Shown here: positions 1 through 10,131 of the stretch, piece by piece | How the letters are laid out: each line of letters opens with the position of its first letter | Numbering within the stretch: the stretch's first letter is position 1 | Assembly: GCA_036250225.1 (NCBI GenBank) | Contig: JAPZLL010000005.1 | Span: 434,001-498,000 of the forward strand | From: Cercophora sp. LCS_1 | Lineage: Eukaryota > Ascomycota > Sordariomycetes > Sordariales > Lasiosphaeriaceae | Reading direction: 5' to 3' | Length of the DNA: 64,000 bases | The notes under the pieces: model-generated | What the model saw: only the letters and a program-made list of their open reading frames with translations | Told to the model about the DNA's origin: nothing | The model's database searches: none | Position numbers and translations under genes: made by a program

Positions 1-1353
1 TAATGGGCTTGTGGGCAGGTAAGATAATAGACCAGCCCTCACCTTTATAAAAAGGGTTACCCCAGCCCCCGAGGAATAGAAGCCCCTATTTACGGAACGA
101 AAAATCAAGCAGTAAAATAAGGAATTCAGGGACAAGTTCTTTGTCTCCCTCTCCCCGAATTAGCGAGACCTGTTTGAATACTCCAAGTGGACCCATACGC
201 GGGAGAACCTCGAACCCAGAAGCAGTAATTATCTGCCCAAGAGGGTAAATGTTGGATTGGCACCAGGAAGGACGGGTACCCTCAGGCTCTCTCAACGACG
301 GTTTAATAAAAAGAAGGGTACTGAGAAGACAAGCGAACAGTCCCAGCGGAAGATCTTATCCAATCCAGAAACCCATATAGAAGGATTGAGCCTAGGAATA
401 TAATAACTATTGAATTGAAGCTGCTACTGAGAAATATATCCCAGCAACTCCACGAGTCAAGGAAACGATTTCCTTCAGTACCAACGGATAGTAAAAGAAG
501 AGTGGGGACCCAATAATTGGCCGGAGGAAGGAGAATCCACTTATAGAGACTGGGAGGACTGGGCGCACAATAATAAGGTCGAACGAGAATTCCAATACCT
601 TAAGGAAGAATATCCAATATTTTGGATCCCATTGGAATACCACTTCCTGGAAGGACCCGAGGAGGGCGAGCATCCGGCTGCTCACCCCCTTTATTATTAC
701 TATAAACACGTATTATAGATCGACTGTATATACCTATAGTACCACTATATATACTACCTGGTCCAGAAAGCCTATTACTAAGTCCTTCCCCTCTATAATA
801 ATAGATGGAGAACCAACCCATTATACTGGACTACGGAGGAGTTTAACCTCCGCTTCAACAAAAGGGTTAGGCTCGGGACAGATGGGCGGAACCCGGTGCT
901 CAGGATCACTTATCAGGCGCTGGACAAATGCCTGCACGTTTCCTACCAGTTCTGCAATAACCCAGGCTATTAGGAGTACCAGAAGGAAAAAGCCTATAAG
1001 TGGATAGTAAATCAGGAAATCGCCCGAGTAGTCTATAGGCCCAGAAACTGCTGGGTAAGGCACAGGGCTAGGAAAAACACTCACAAATAGTTCCAGCTAG
1101 CTTTTGAGGAATTTGGCATTATCCAACCATTTAAAATCAACTGGACCCTTAAAAAGGACGCCCGGGGCATTGTTCCCAGTGCCCTATGACTCTATAAGGA
1201 ATACTCAAGGACTTACCTGGAAAATGAGTTAGGGCCTTCGTTAGGGCCCAGAAACCTCTAATTCAGCAACTAGTGCGAGCCCTAAAAAGAAGACAAGGCA
1301 CTTAGAGGATGTGCACCCAAAGACCTCACTAGATTGTTATTGCTATAACAATA

Positions 1354-4300
1354 ATGGAGAACAATCGGCAATACTTTGCAATTAGTATTAATGGAACTAA
1401 TGGATATAGAAAACCATTTAGAATACAAACGGTAATTGATATAGGTAATATGGACAACTTAGTCGACCCCCACTTCGTCAACAGATATAGACTTCCCCAC
1501 GAGGAGCTACCAAAACCTATTAATATTACTTTAGGAGAAGGAACACTATACTCTATAATAATGGAAGGATTATATACACTTCAATACTCCTAATTATAGT
1601 GGACGGAAATGTACAGAAGATTACCTTTAGGGTTGCACCAGTAGTTAAATACAATATAATCCTGGGAGAACTATAGCTAAAGAAATACAACCCTTAGCTG
1701 GATTTTAAGGGCGGCTACCTCTCGATTCGAAATTGTAATGACGAGGCCTTATTTTTATACCCAGAATATACAATACGCAAGACCAGGGAAGTGAGATCCA
1801 GTGTGGAACTAAAGGCCTATAAGGAATCCCCTAAAGGAACTGAGTTCCAAGAGCCAGTAGTGCTGTGGATCAAATTCACTATATATAACAAAGATTATAA
1901 CTCTAGTTACGAATTAGGTAATAAACCAAAGGACGGAGGTTGTATAGACCCAAGTGACGACTTGGAGAAAGAACTAATAAGTTTAGAGAGCATACTAAAG
2001 GAATATTGGCACTTTAAACTATTTGGAAGAAAAATTAAAAAATTGCCCGAGTATGGCCCATGGGACCACGAGATCAAACTAAAAGAAGGAGCTCAACTAA
2101 AATCCTTTAAGATATATTACTTGAACCCCAGGTAGTTTGAAGCACTAAAGGAATATATTAATGAGAATCTAAAGAATGGGTTCATTAAACATTTATAATT
2201 ATTAATAAGATATCTAATCCTATTTATTCCCAAAAAGGACAGAAAACTCTGTTTGGTTATTGACTATTGAATACTTAACGAGAATACTATTAAAAACCAA
2301 TATCTGCTACCCCTCATTTCCAAGTTCAGGGAACGGTTAATAGGAAAAAACTGGTTTTTCGGCCTCGATTCCCCTATAGGGTTCAACCACCAGTGGATTA
2401 AGGTAGGAAATGAATATAAAATAGTATTTAGGACACTAAGAGGATACTATTAGTATAAGGTCATGCCCTTTGGGCTAACTAATGCCCCTATATTATTCCA
2501 GAGCATAATTGACCACATCCTAAGGCTATATATTAATAAGTTTATATTTGCCTATATTAACAATATCCTCATTTATTCGAAAACGCTCACAAAGTACCGT
2601 CAATATGTCCGATTAGCATTAACAGCCTTGGAAAAAGCCAAAATAACAATAAATCCAGAAAAGAGCCAATTCTATGTCTAAGAACTTAATTACCTGGGAT
2701 TTAGAATTACCCCCAAAGAGATTAAAATACAGCTAGAGAAGATTAGGGCGGTCCAGAACTGGCCCACACCAAGGAACCAAACAGAGGTCCAGTTGTTCTT
2801 CGGGCTGGTTAACTTCTATCGATGCTTTATCCAAGGGTTTGTTAAAATTGCCAAACCTCTATACGAACTGTGTGGAATGAGAGCCACGTTTGAATGGACC
2901 CCGCAATAACAAAAGGTATTTGACGATCTCAAATACGCCTTTACAATAGCATTAGTGCTAGTTCTCCCAGACTTTTCAAAGCCGTTTAGGGTAGAAACCG
3001 ACGCTTCGGACTTCGCCCTAGGAGGAGTCCTCAGTCAGTACTAGAAAAATGGGAAATATTACCTATACACATTCCTATCCAAGGCAATTAGTGGGCCTAT
3101 ACTACAATACCCCATTTATAATAAGGAATTAATAGCGATCATCTAGTGCTTTGCCGAATGGGTACCCTACCTAATAGGAATAGAGGAGCCAGTTAAAGTC
3201 CTCTCGGATCACAATAACTTTAGGTACTTCCTTGTTAAAAAACTTAGCCCAAGACAGGTGAGATAATTAGAACTTATAGCCCCATTCTACTTCAAAATCC
3301 ACTATATTAAGGGAAAAGACAATGGGAGAGCCAATGACCACTACTATACCCACGAACAGCCAGAATTTTTACTAATCCTCCAGCAAGCCATGGACAGTAC
3401 ATTCGAATATACCCCGTAAATTACAGAGGACTGGATATCTAAAGACACTATTTGTATTCGATAGACTATACTCTAGGAGTATTTGGTCGAATAGCAGTAG
3501 GAAAACTTCTAGGCATAAAGGAAGAAGTTCACCAGGGGACCCTACCCTTAGAACGGGTGAAGAGGGCCCTATAATAAGTATAGTTTCTACGGGCAATACC
3601 AAGATTGTGCCCAAGGAAACTACAGCTACTATATATACTACTATAATGTTTGGATTATTAATAATAAGGTTACCAGAGGATATAACGCAAATAATAGACT
3701 ATAGTACAATAATAAACCTTATATCTACAACCCCAATGCCCAGCGAAGATATATCCAGCAGACTTACGAAACACAAGTAGGCAAACATATGGGAAGAGCA
3801 AAAATATTTACTTAAGCCAAGTAAGGCTATGCCTTTTTAGGAATAAAAAAATTGGTAAAAGAGATTATTAACAATTGCGATATTTGCAACAAGACTAAGA
3901 CCAAATAATACAAACCCTACAGCCTTCTCGAACCTCTCCCAGCCCCAGAAACATTATGGAGTTCAATTTCGATGGACTTTATCATAGGGATTCCAGACTT
4001 AAGGGACCCCACTACCGGTATTAGCTACGATTCCATTTGAGTGATTGTCGACAAACTAACAAAATGGGTATACTTTTTGCCTTATAAAAAGAGTACGAGC
4101 GCAGAACAATTTGTTTATATATTCGAAAGGGACATTGTTTCAATCTACCTTTGGCCAGACAATATTATTTCCGACCGAGATAAGCTCTTTGTCTCGAAAT
4201 TCTAATAAGGATTAATAAAGCGAATGGGCATTAGTAATAAACTCTCAATAGCCTACTACCTATAGACCGACGGTCAGACCGAGCGATTCAATCAGATATT

Positions 4301-5090
4301 CAAAACCTATTTTAGGGCCTATATTAACTTTAAACAGGACAACTAGCTTAAATTATTGCCAATAGTACAAATAGCCTATAACACTACAGTTATAGAATTA
4401 ACAAATGTATTACTATTCTTTGCGCTCTTTAGTAAGGAACTAGAACTCCGGTAAGGACCACCCACGGATGTACCACGGGCTGCTGTATACGCCAATTGCC
4501 TCTAAGAACTGCACAACTACCTCAGAACCGAATTTGAATTTATATACGATCGAATGAAACACTTCTACAACTATAAGAGATCTGAGGGACTAGATCTTTA
4601 GGAGGGAGAGTATGTCTATCTTCTTATGTGAAACCTGTACTCAACCCAACCCAGCCAAAAGCTCAACTTTAAAAAATTCGGCCCGTTCAGGATTATAAGG
4701 AAAATCGCCACCTCTAATTATAAGTTCGACCTATCTACCTCAATAAAGGTATGGATTAAGGTCTTCCACATATTGCTCTTTGAACCAGCGCCCAGGAAAA
4801 CTCCACTAGAGGAGACAATTGAGGCCGAAACCAACAAAGAAGAATTTGACGTCGACGAAATCCTAGATTTATAAGTCTGCAATGGTGAACTTCATTATTT
4901 GATTAAATGGTTCGATTATGGACCAGAATCAGACTTATGGGAGCCCACCAATTACCTCAACTACCTAAAAAAGATCGAAGAGTTCCACCGGAAGAATCCA
5001 GACCGACCAATAGCCCAGGGTACAACGACTAAGAGCCCTGCCGACCGACCACTTATCCCTAACCTTGCCCGGTCCCCAGCAATCCAATAG
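1354..5090 (+). pseudogene. gag-pol relic: protease, RT, RNase H, integrase, chromodomain
   Basis: The protease relic near 1420-1520 reads D-I-G-N where D-S/T-G-A is expected. From 1791 to 5090 all domains lie in one frame. The RT keeps the MPFGLTNAP motif (from 2463), but the catalytic Y-x-D-D reads Y-I-N-N (2553-2564), so both catalytic aspartates are lost. RNase H retains TDASDFALGG (about 2997-3026). The integrase keeps its D-D-E residues: Asp codon 3975, Asp codon 4173 and Glu codon 4281. The chromodomain (about 4860-5000) retains SDLWEP and EEFHRKNPDRP. In-frame stops include TGA at 2268, TAG at 2451 and TAA at 3264 (a conserved Trp position). With the polymerase site destroyed and many stops, this copy cannot make a working polyprotein. 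Confidence 0.9.
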
Positions 5091-5387
5091 TTGGGTTCTG
5101 TACCGCTATAGACTCAACCAAGGAAGGGTTGAGGACGGACCAGTCGAACCCAACAGATTCCTACTAATCCACAGGGTCCTCTGCGAGAAATGTGGAAGAG
5201 CCCCCAGAATAGGATAATGGGTTAGACTCCACAATAGCACACCCTCGCTTAAATAGCTCATCTGCCCAGCACTGCATAATTGCCTTCCTCTCCAATATGG
5301 AGAGAAGGTTCTATATAATCAAAAAAAGCGTCTAACAAAGTTTGTCCTCCTCCTCGGATAATTTCTATAGGCCCTCGAGACTTTGCA

Positions 5388-5672
5388 TTACTGTGAGGAG
5401 GAAGTTAGAACAAAGAGCCAAAACTGAGAAACGCACGAACACATATAGGCGGGGGCAAAGCTAGTGCCATTATAGGCAATCTTGTGGGTAGTACACTCGC
5501 CGCAACGCGCGGAGTCCACAGTAATAAGGCATTTGCGCTTAGTACAGAAGTAGTTTGAGCAAGGCATCTCCAAAGGACTACCACACAAAGAAAGATAAGC
5601 GCCCAATGCGAACTCAGCTAATACCTTCTATTGAGAACGAAGCGATCGAGCCTTTTGGATCCTACCGGACAT
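5388..5672 (-). pseudogene. antisense Cys-rich reading frame inside the gypsy 3' region
   Basis: On the strand opposite to pol, between the chromodomain and the 3' LTR, an ATG at 5672 opens a 94-codon frame broken by a single TAG at 5628-5630. That stop could be a former CAG. The product has a cysteine pattern C-x8-C-x4-C-x4-C followed by C-x2-C (short motif ARCGECTTHK). It resembles small Cys-rich hypothetical proteins I have seen annotated beside fungal retrotransposons, but I cannot assign a function. It may be an accessory antisense gene of this family or a fortuitous frame. Confidence 0.45.
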
Positions 5673-5770
5673 TGTATTAGTGGGATGGTTGTAGGGAGGA
5701 GATTGGAGGAGCGTACGGGAAGTGCGGAGCTGGTCCTTTTAAGTTTGGAGGATTGGCTTTTGGGTCGCGG

Positions 5771-5790
5771 GCCTTGGAAGGAGGGAATCG
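5771..5790 (+). other. polypurine tract (plus-strand primer site)
   Basis: A purine-rich run (ggaaggaggga) lies directly before the TGTCACAACC start of the LTR. This is where LTR elements prime plus-strand DNA synthesis, and it fixes the downstream LTR as the 3' copy. Confidence 0.7.
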
Positions 5791-6306
5791 TGTCACAACC
5801 CAGGTTATGACCTCAAGGAGGACGTATGGGCCACAGCAAGACACTAATTACAGGAGCCCAGGGCGCGGGGACCCACAAGCCCTGAGCTGACCAATCACAA
5901 TGGACTCAGCGGTGTTGGACCCGAGCCTCGGGACCAAAGGGCTCGGGACCAACCCCGGACCAGTCACGGTGGACCCGGCGGTGTTGGACCCGGGCCTCGG
6001 GTCCAACAGGCTCGGGGTCACGAACCGGACTCCATGTATATAGATACGATGGTTGTGCCCACAACCGTGTGAGGACTCTTGGATCCTCACGCTAGCACTA
6101 CATTATTCTTGAGCATCGCTCAGTGAGACCCATCGTCCGGGACCTTGGAGTCTACGTTCTGCTTGACAGTATATCACCCTTCGAGAGTTGTCCTAGCCTT
6201 CACTCAGTCACCTTGCATCCCCCTACCTAGAGCATTGGACCCTATCCGCTCTTACGATCTGTCTTTGCCAAGCCCTCCCCTGGAGCACTTGGAGCAGGCC
6301 GTAACA
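5791..6306 (+). repeat. 3' LTR of the gypsy element (516 bp)
   Basis: The LTR begins TGTCACAACCC and ends GGCCGTAACA, giving TG...CA termini. It is bounded on the left by the polypurine tract and on the right by unrelated copia-LTR sequence. Its last 110-120 bases reappear, diverged, at 7471-7591, which confirms the right boundary independently. It contains an internal tandem duplication of period 69. Confidence 0.85.
5888..6020 (+). repeat. 69-bp tandem duplication within the LTR
   Basis: Two adjacent units start at 5888 and 5957 and share the core gcggtgttggaccc. Most differences between them are transitions (for example cagtcacggtgg against caatcacaatgg), as expected if one unit suffered more C-to-T/G-to-A change after the duplication. 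Confidence 0.75.
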
Positions 6307-6450
6307 CTTCCATGGTGCGGCAGCCACTGTGGCTAGGTGCCTTGGCACCCCCACAATAGTGGTGGCTAGTGCAACCATCACTATCACTGCTGCTTTGCAG
6401 CAGTGCTGTTGGCCACCAGTTACAGGGCACTGGTAGCTATTAATTCAACG
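6307..6450 (+). repeat. truncated copia-type LTR (right part)
   Basis: The stretch aligns with the right part of the LTR at 7028-7470, from cttccatggtg to the end taattcaac. It lacks a 56-nt block that in the other copy is flanked by the 9-bp repeat ccactgtgg. Its left part is missing because the gypsy LTR ends exactly where it begins; it was presumably split by the gypsy insertion and the rest lies outside the window. Confidence 0.75.
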
Positions 6451-7027
6451 GACTTATGGGAACCTACCGATTATTTTAGCTGCGCAGAAAAAATCAAGGA
6501 GTTTTATTTAAAAAAATCCAGACTAACCTAAACTAAAGAACATATAGTCCAGGGTATAACGACCAAAAGCCCTATAGGACAATTACATTAGCCGTAAAGA
6601 ACGAGGACCCTATAATACGAGACAGCACATGCCCCAACCAGTAGACTTGCCTATTAAAAACAGCGCCTAGGAAAACATTACCTCCGATAAGACCCCCTAG
6701 TTAAAATCAATAGGTGGCTCCAACTGCAACTAATAATCCTCCTTCTCCATAATTGCAATCTCATGGCCAAAGAGTTTATTAGTGCGGACAGCTAGAAAAC
6801 ATTATTAATCCTTTAGTTAAAGGAGCTTGGTCAATATTTTGTGCTCCTCTTTGTTTAAATACCTCTTTTCCTCAAAGACCCTATAAAGTTCAGTTGAGTT
6901 ATTACTATAAACATTATATAAAGAATATATATATCCCCTAATAGTAATGTAATTCCCATACAATTTACTTTTATTTACAACCTTATATTTGAGATTAAGG
7001 CGCTTATAATAGGTATAGCAAACCGGT
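6451..7027 (+). mobile_element. second gypsy element: chromodomain fragment and 3' remnant
   Basis: The first bases encode DLWEPTDYF and then EKIKEFYLKK, a diverged copy of the chromodomain end seen at about 4935-5010. It starts immediately after the copia-type LTR end, so the copia element probably inserted into this chromodomain. The rest is AT-rich, with weak similarity to the post-chromodomain region of the first element and no open frame. Confidence 0.65.
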
Positions 7028-7470
7028 TGTTAAAACAGGGTGCTGCCCACAGGGTTCGTAGTACGTAACCAGGCAGCTTACAGTGGGTTTACCCACTGTA
7101 ATACGCAGCGGAAGACTTGTGCGGAAGCAAAGAGTGACTGAGGGTCAATTGACTGTTGCTTGCTTGAATCAACTATTTACAAAGGAAAGAAGGCCTATAT
7201 TTATAGGCACAGAAGATTCTGTGGGCCAAACACTGACGTAATGCACTGGCAATCTGGAAGATTCGGTGGGCCACAGAACCTCGTATTCTGTGTGTGGCTT
7301 CCATGGTGTGGCAGCCACTGTGGGGCCCTGCCCCACAGGGGGTTCAAGTGCCACAAGTGGGCCTGTGGGCCCACTGTGGCTTAGTGCCTTGGCACCCCCA
7401 CCACCACTGCTGCAAAGCAGCAGTGCTGTTAGCCACCAGTTACAGGGCACTGGTAGCTATTAATTCAACA
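7028..7470 (+). repeat. copia-type LTR (443 bp, apparently complete)
   Basis: It starts TGTTAAA and ends TTCAACA. These would be perfect inverted termini (TGTTGAA/TTCAACA) if the start suffered one G-to-A change in a TpG, a RIP-type change. It splits a gypsy LTR whose tail resumes at 7471. The 5-bp flanks (ccggt and gttgc) do not match, so this may be one end of a deleted element and not a clean solo LTR. A 24-nt hairpin lies near its start. Confidence 0.65.
7078..7101. repeat. perfect inverted repeat in the copia-type LTR
   Basis: TTACAGTGGG and its exact reverse complement CCCACTGTAA are separated by TTTA, which can form a 10-bp stem with a 4-nt loop. Confidence 0.8.
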
Positions 7471-7591
7471 GTTGCACTAGCCTTCATTCAGTCACCTTGC
7501 ACCCACCCTACCTAGAGCATTGGACTCTGTCCGCTCTTACGCTCTGTCTTTACCAGGATCACCCTCAGTGTACCTAGAGCAGGCCGTAACA
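7471..7591 (+). repeat. right end of a second gypsy LTR
   Basis: The stretch is diverged but clearly alignable with 6187-6306 (agttg..ctagccttcattcagtcacc ... caggccgtaaca). It closes the transposon nest; its TGTCACAACC start is absent upstream. Confidence 0.7.
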
Positions 7592-8038
7592 CTTTGTTCC
7601 AGCGTTCCAGGGCCTACAGCTGGATCCGTTGTGGAAGTCGTTGCTGGATCCGTTGCCCGGCTGGCGTCGGCTTGAAACCGTCCGCGCCTGCCGGATGCAG
7701 CCGTCTAGCACTGCGTGCCAGACCCTCGCTCAGGGGCCCCCTTTCCATTCAGGAGCTACCCCCCTTTCGGGGCACCTGTTACATTCACAGCTATTCCTTG
7801 CCTTCCCTTCTGAAACTTCAATCCATAACAAATATACTTAAGTTCAGCTCCTAATTGATCATAGAAGATATACTCTTAACTTTTCATGCAGTACAACATG
7901 TTTATCATTTACGTTTATTACATAGCAGATATATACATAGTATAAATAAGTGCAAAAGCAAAGCGGATAAATATGCCTGAGTCACGCACGAGAGTTCAAC
8001 CTTGCTCGTTCCTAAATCAAAAAGCGAGTAGAAATTGA
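7592..8038. other. intergenic, transposon nest to BOL2
   Basis: I recognise no gene here. The stretch 7592-7850 is GC-richer than the transposons and carries an imperfect duplication (tggatccgttg at about 7621 and 7645). Beyond 7860 it becomes AT-rich, as expected for the 3' flank of the minus-strand gene to the right. Confidence 0.5.
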
Positions 8039-8500
8039 TCATTCGCTAACGCCGACTACCTTCCCATCAGACGTCCCATCAAAGGATGGTCCGTCGTTGC
8101 CTCCTACAAGACTCTTTTCCCTCTCATACTCTTCGGGAGTTTGGCACTTTGCTGTCCAGGCGTGGATTTGCGCGATTTCCTCCTTCAAGGCTGCATTGAC
8201 CAGCCGGTGTCGTTTGAGCGACGTCTTGCCCGTAAACTCTGCCGAGACAATAAGGGTAGTGAAAGCTTGCCCACAGCCACCTTGGTCGGGAAGTGTCAGT
8301 CGAAATGCTACACAGAATCAAGGCACGATGGATTGCTGACAGCGCCGGGGTCGGAGCATGACGTCAGTGGAGAGGATTGGCGATGAAGACAAATGAAGAG
8401 AGCATATACCGGACATATCTTGAACCTCGACATGCGTAGCCTTGAGGCGATCTGCCAAGGCTAAACGTATCGAGCTTTCGGTGATTGTGGTTTCTGCCAT
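8039..8500 (-). CDS. BOL2: BolA-family protein, BOL2/Fra2-like
   Basis: Two exons (8500-8410 and 8280-8039) give 110 residues. The 129-nt intron begins GTATAT and ends AAG, and splitting Gly31 restores the conserved SGGCGQAF. BolA2/Fra2 proteins pair with monothiol glutaredoxins through a shared [2Fe-2S] cluster and, in yeast, take part in iron sensing. The family signature RHRLVNAALKEEI is at 54-66. Cys33 and His70 are 37 residues apart, the spacing of the yeast Fra2 ligands Cys66 and His103. I chose the ATG at 8500 (context accATGG) over one 11 codons upstream because the helix that starts the family domain follows directly. There is no mitochondrial presequence, which favours the cytosolic BOL2 type over BOL1/BOL3. 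The intron is longer than most here and contains a perfect TGACGTCA. Confidence 0.9.
8359..8366. promoter_or_regulatory. CRE palindrome TGACGTCA in BOL2 intron
   Basis: This is an exact CRE sequence, the site bound by ATF/CREB-type bZIP factors. It lies inside the BOL2 intron, about 50 nt past the donor. An 8-mer can occur by chance, so binding is unproven. Confidence 0.3.
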
Positions 8501-8870
8501 GGTTGCTACGAAGTGAGGAAGTCTTTGCGGCAAGTGGGTGGGGTTGCGACTGTCATTGAGAAATTCTGTGGTGGCTGACTGACTGATATCGCTCAGGGTT
8601 AGGGGTCAGGCTCCATACAAAGTTCGCAGGCGAGTGATTGTGTCAACACGCGGCAGGCGGGCCTCATCGCTTCACGACACCTGCTTAAGCTCCTTGCGTG
8701 GATATATCATAAGCATTCCGGACTACACGACAACAGCTCTATAACACCCAACTTTCAATGCGCAAGGAGTAATCAGCGCCCGACAGCGTCCTTGTTTGAT
8801 GAATTCCTCTGTGTTCTCCAAAACTGCAAGATCGATTTCATCGACGGCCTCTTGTTTCCGATTCGCAACT
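8501..8870. other. divergent promoter region, BOL2 / NIF3
   Basis: This 370-nt spacer separates the start codons of two oppositely transcribed genes and must hold both promoters. I saw no clear TATA box or other distinctive site. Confidence 0.6.
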
Positions 8871-10006
8871 ATGGCGTCTATCCAGCGGCCGAGCTTCACC
8901 AACGAAGTGATGGCAGCCATGAAATCGCTGTATGCCCCGGAGGTCCCTGGGCCCGTACCATGCTGATGGGATGGGCAGTTACCCCATTGAGCTCGCGGAT
9001 CATAGCTTTGACAACGTGGGCCTCCTCCAGGACAATATTGACCCGGTTTCGATCGGGGGTGGCTCTCGAGGTGTCCCCAGGGTCGCTCTTCTGACGAATG
9101 ACCTAACCACCCGTGTAGCTGAGGAGGCAATTCGAAAGAAGGCATCGGTTGTCGTGACTTACCGTATTCGCCTATCCTTTGTTTCGTCCCTTGTGAGCAT
9201 GGGATACTAACTTCATCTCAGACCCTTTTCTCTTTCGTCCGATCAAGTCGGTTTCACTTGAAGATCCGCAACAGCGGATTCTTTTGCTCCTGGCCCAACA
9301 CAATATCGCTGTGTGTAAGTTTCTCCCAGCCCTCAACTCCATTCCACCAAACCTCACCGATACGACAGACTCCCCACACACTGCTGTTGACGCTGTCCAG
9401 GGGGGTATTACGGACTGGCTCGCCAAAATGCTCGACGGCCATGGCGTCGAGACACACCACTCCGTTCTAAAACCGATCACCACGTCCCTTCCGCAAGGAT
9501 TCGATGGTGCTGGATACGGCCGCCTCGTCAAACTCGGGCACGCCGTCAACATCGGTCGCATTGTTAAAGCTTATGCTGCAGGCCTTGGTGACCTACGTTA
9601 TGTCATGGTTGCATACCCCAAGCTCCACTCAAAGACTGTTCTTCGACCAGGGGAGCACCAGGTTTCGACAGGGACACCGCCTGTCTCTATCAGATCAGTA
9701 GCCATATGCGCTGGGTCTGGCTATAGTACGCTCAAGGATTGCGACGCTGACCTATTCATAACCGGCGAGATGAGCCATCACGAGGCGCTGAGGCTTACGA
9801 TGCTCGGCAAGGCTGTGCTTACTGTATTCCACAGCAATTCCGAGCGTCGCTTTCTCCGCGATGTTCTCCAGCCGCAGCTGGAGAGGGCATTGCGCAAGGC
9901 CGGGGATGATGGCGCTGAAGTGCTTGTCAGTGATGAAGATGAGGATCCATTCGAGATCTGGGATGTCAAGGACATGCCGCGATTTGCATGCGACGGCAAG
10001 CAGTGA
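8871..10006 (+). CDS. NIF3: NIF3-like (DUF34) metal-binding protein
   Basis: Four exons (8871-8929, 8979-9163, 9222-9314, 9369-10006) give 324 residues. Each intron restores a conserved NIF3 block: LYPIELADHSFDNVGLL after intron 1, YHPFLFRPIKS after intron 2, and VYSPHTAVDA after intron 3. The family forms ring-shaped oligomers with a two-metal site. Candidate ligands are His82 (YHP), the His of SPHTA, and the late HSNSE motif, all present. The biochemical role is unsettled. Intron 3 (54 nt) is a multiple of three and free of stops, so retaining it would insert 18 residues between two conserved blocks; the conservation argues that the spliced form is the functional one. The 3' end faces VPS51 across about 125 nt. 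Confidence 0.92.
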
Positions 10007-10131
10007 GCCGGCCAGTTCACCGACTTAGAACAGTCTAGGGTCAGCTCCAGCCATAGGAAATTAGAGATCCCCGCCCGATGGCCTTCTGTTTGGCAATCAT
10101 GGTGTGTTGTTGTCTTGTGTGTGGAATTGAG

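Larger units (their letters stand above)
1..6306 (+). mobile_element. Ty3/gypsy chromovirus-type LTR retrotransposon, decayed, 5' end outside window
   Basis: In order the element carries a gag-like stretch (about 820-1180), an aspartic protease relic, reverse transcriptase, RNase H, integrase, a C-terminal chromodomain, a long 3' untranslated part, a polypurine tract and a 3' LTR. This order (RT before integrase, chromodomain at the end) is that of Ty3/gypsy chromoviruses. No open frame survives: stop codons sit where family members have Trp, Gln or Arg, and the region is visibly richer in A+T than the genes to its right. The bases just after the LTR (cttcc) are the expected place of a target-site duplication, but the left copy is outside the window. 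The element appears to have inserted into a copia-type LTR whose right part continues at 6307. Confidence 0.9.

Noticed and set aside
8932..9210. Separate gene starting at the NIF3 second exon
   Set aside because: A 49-nt intron with GTATGC donor and a branch site joins it to the ATG at 8871 and restores the NIF3 LYPIELAD motif.
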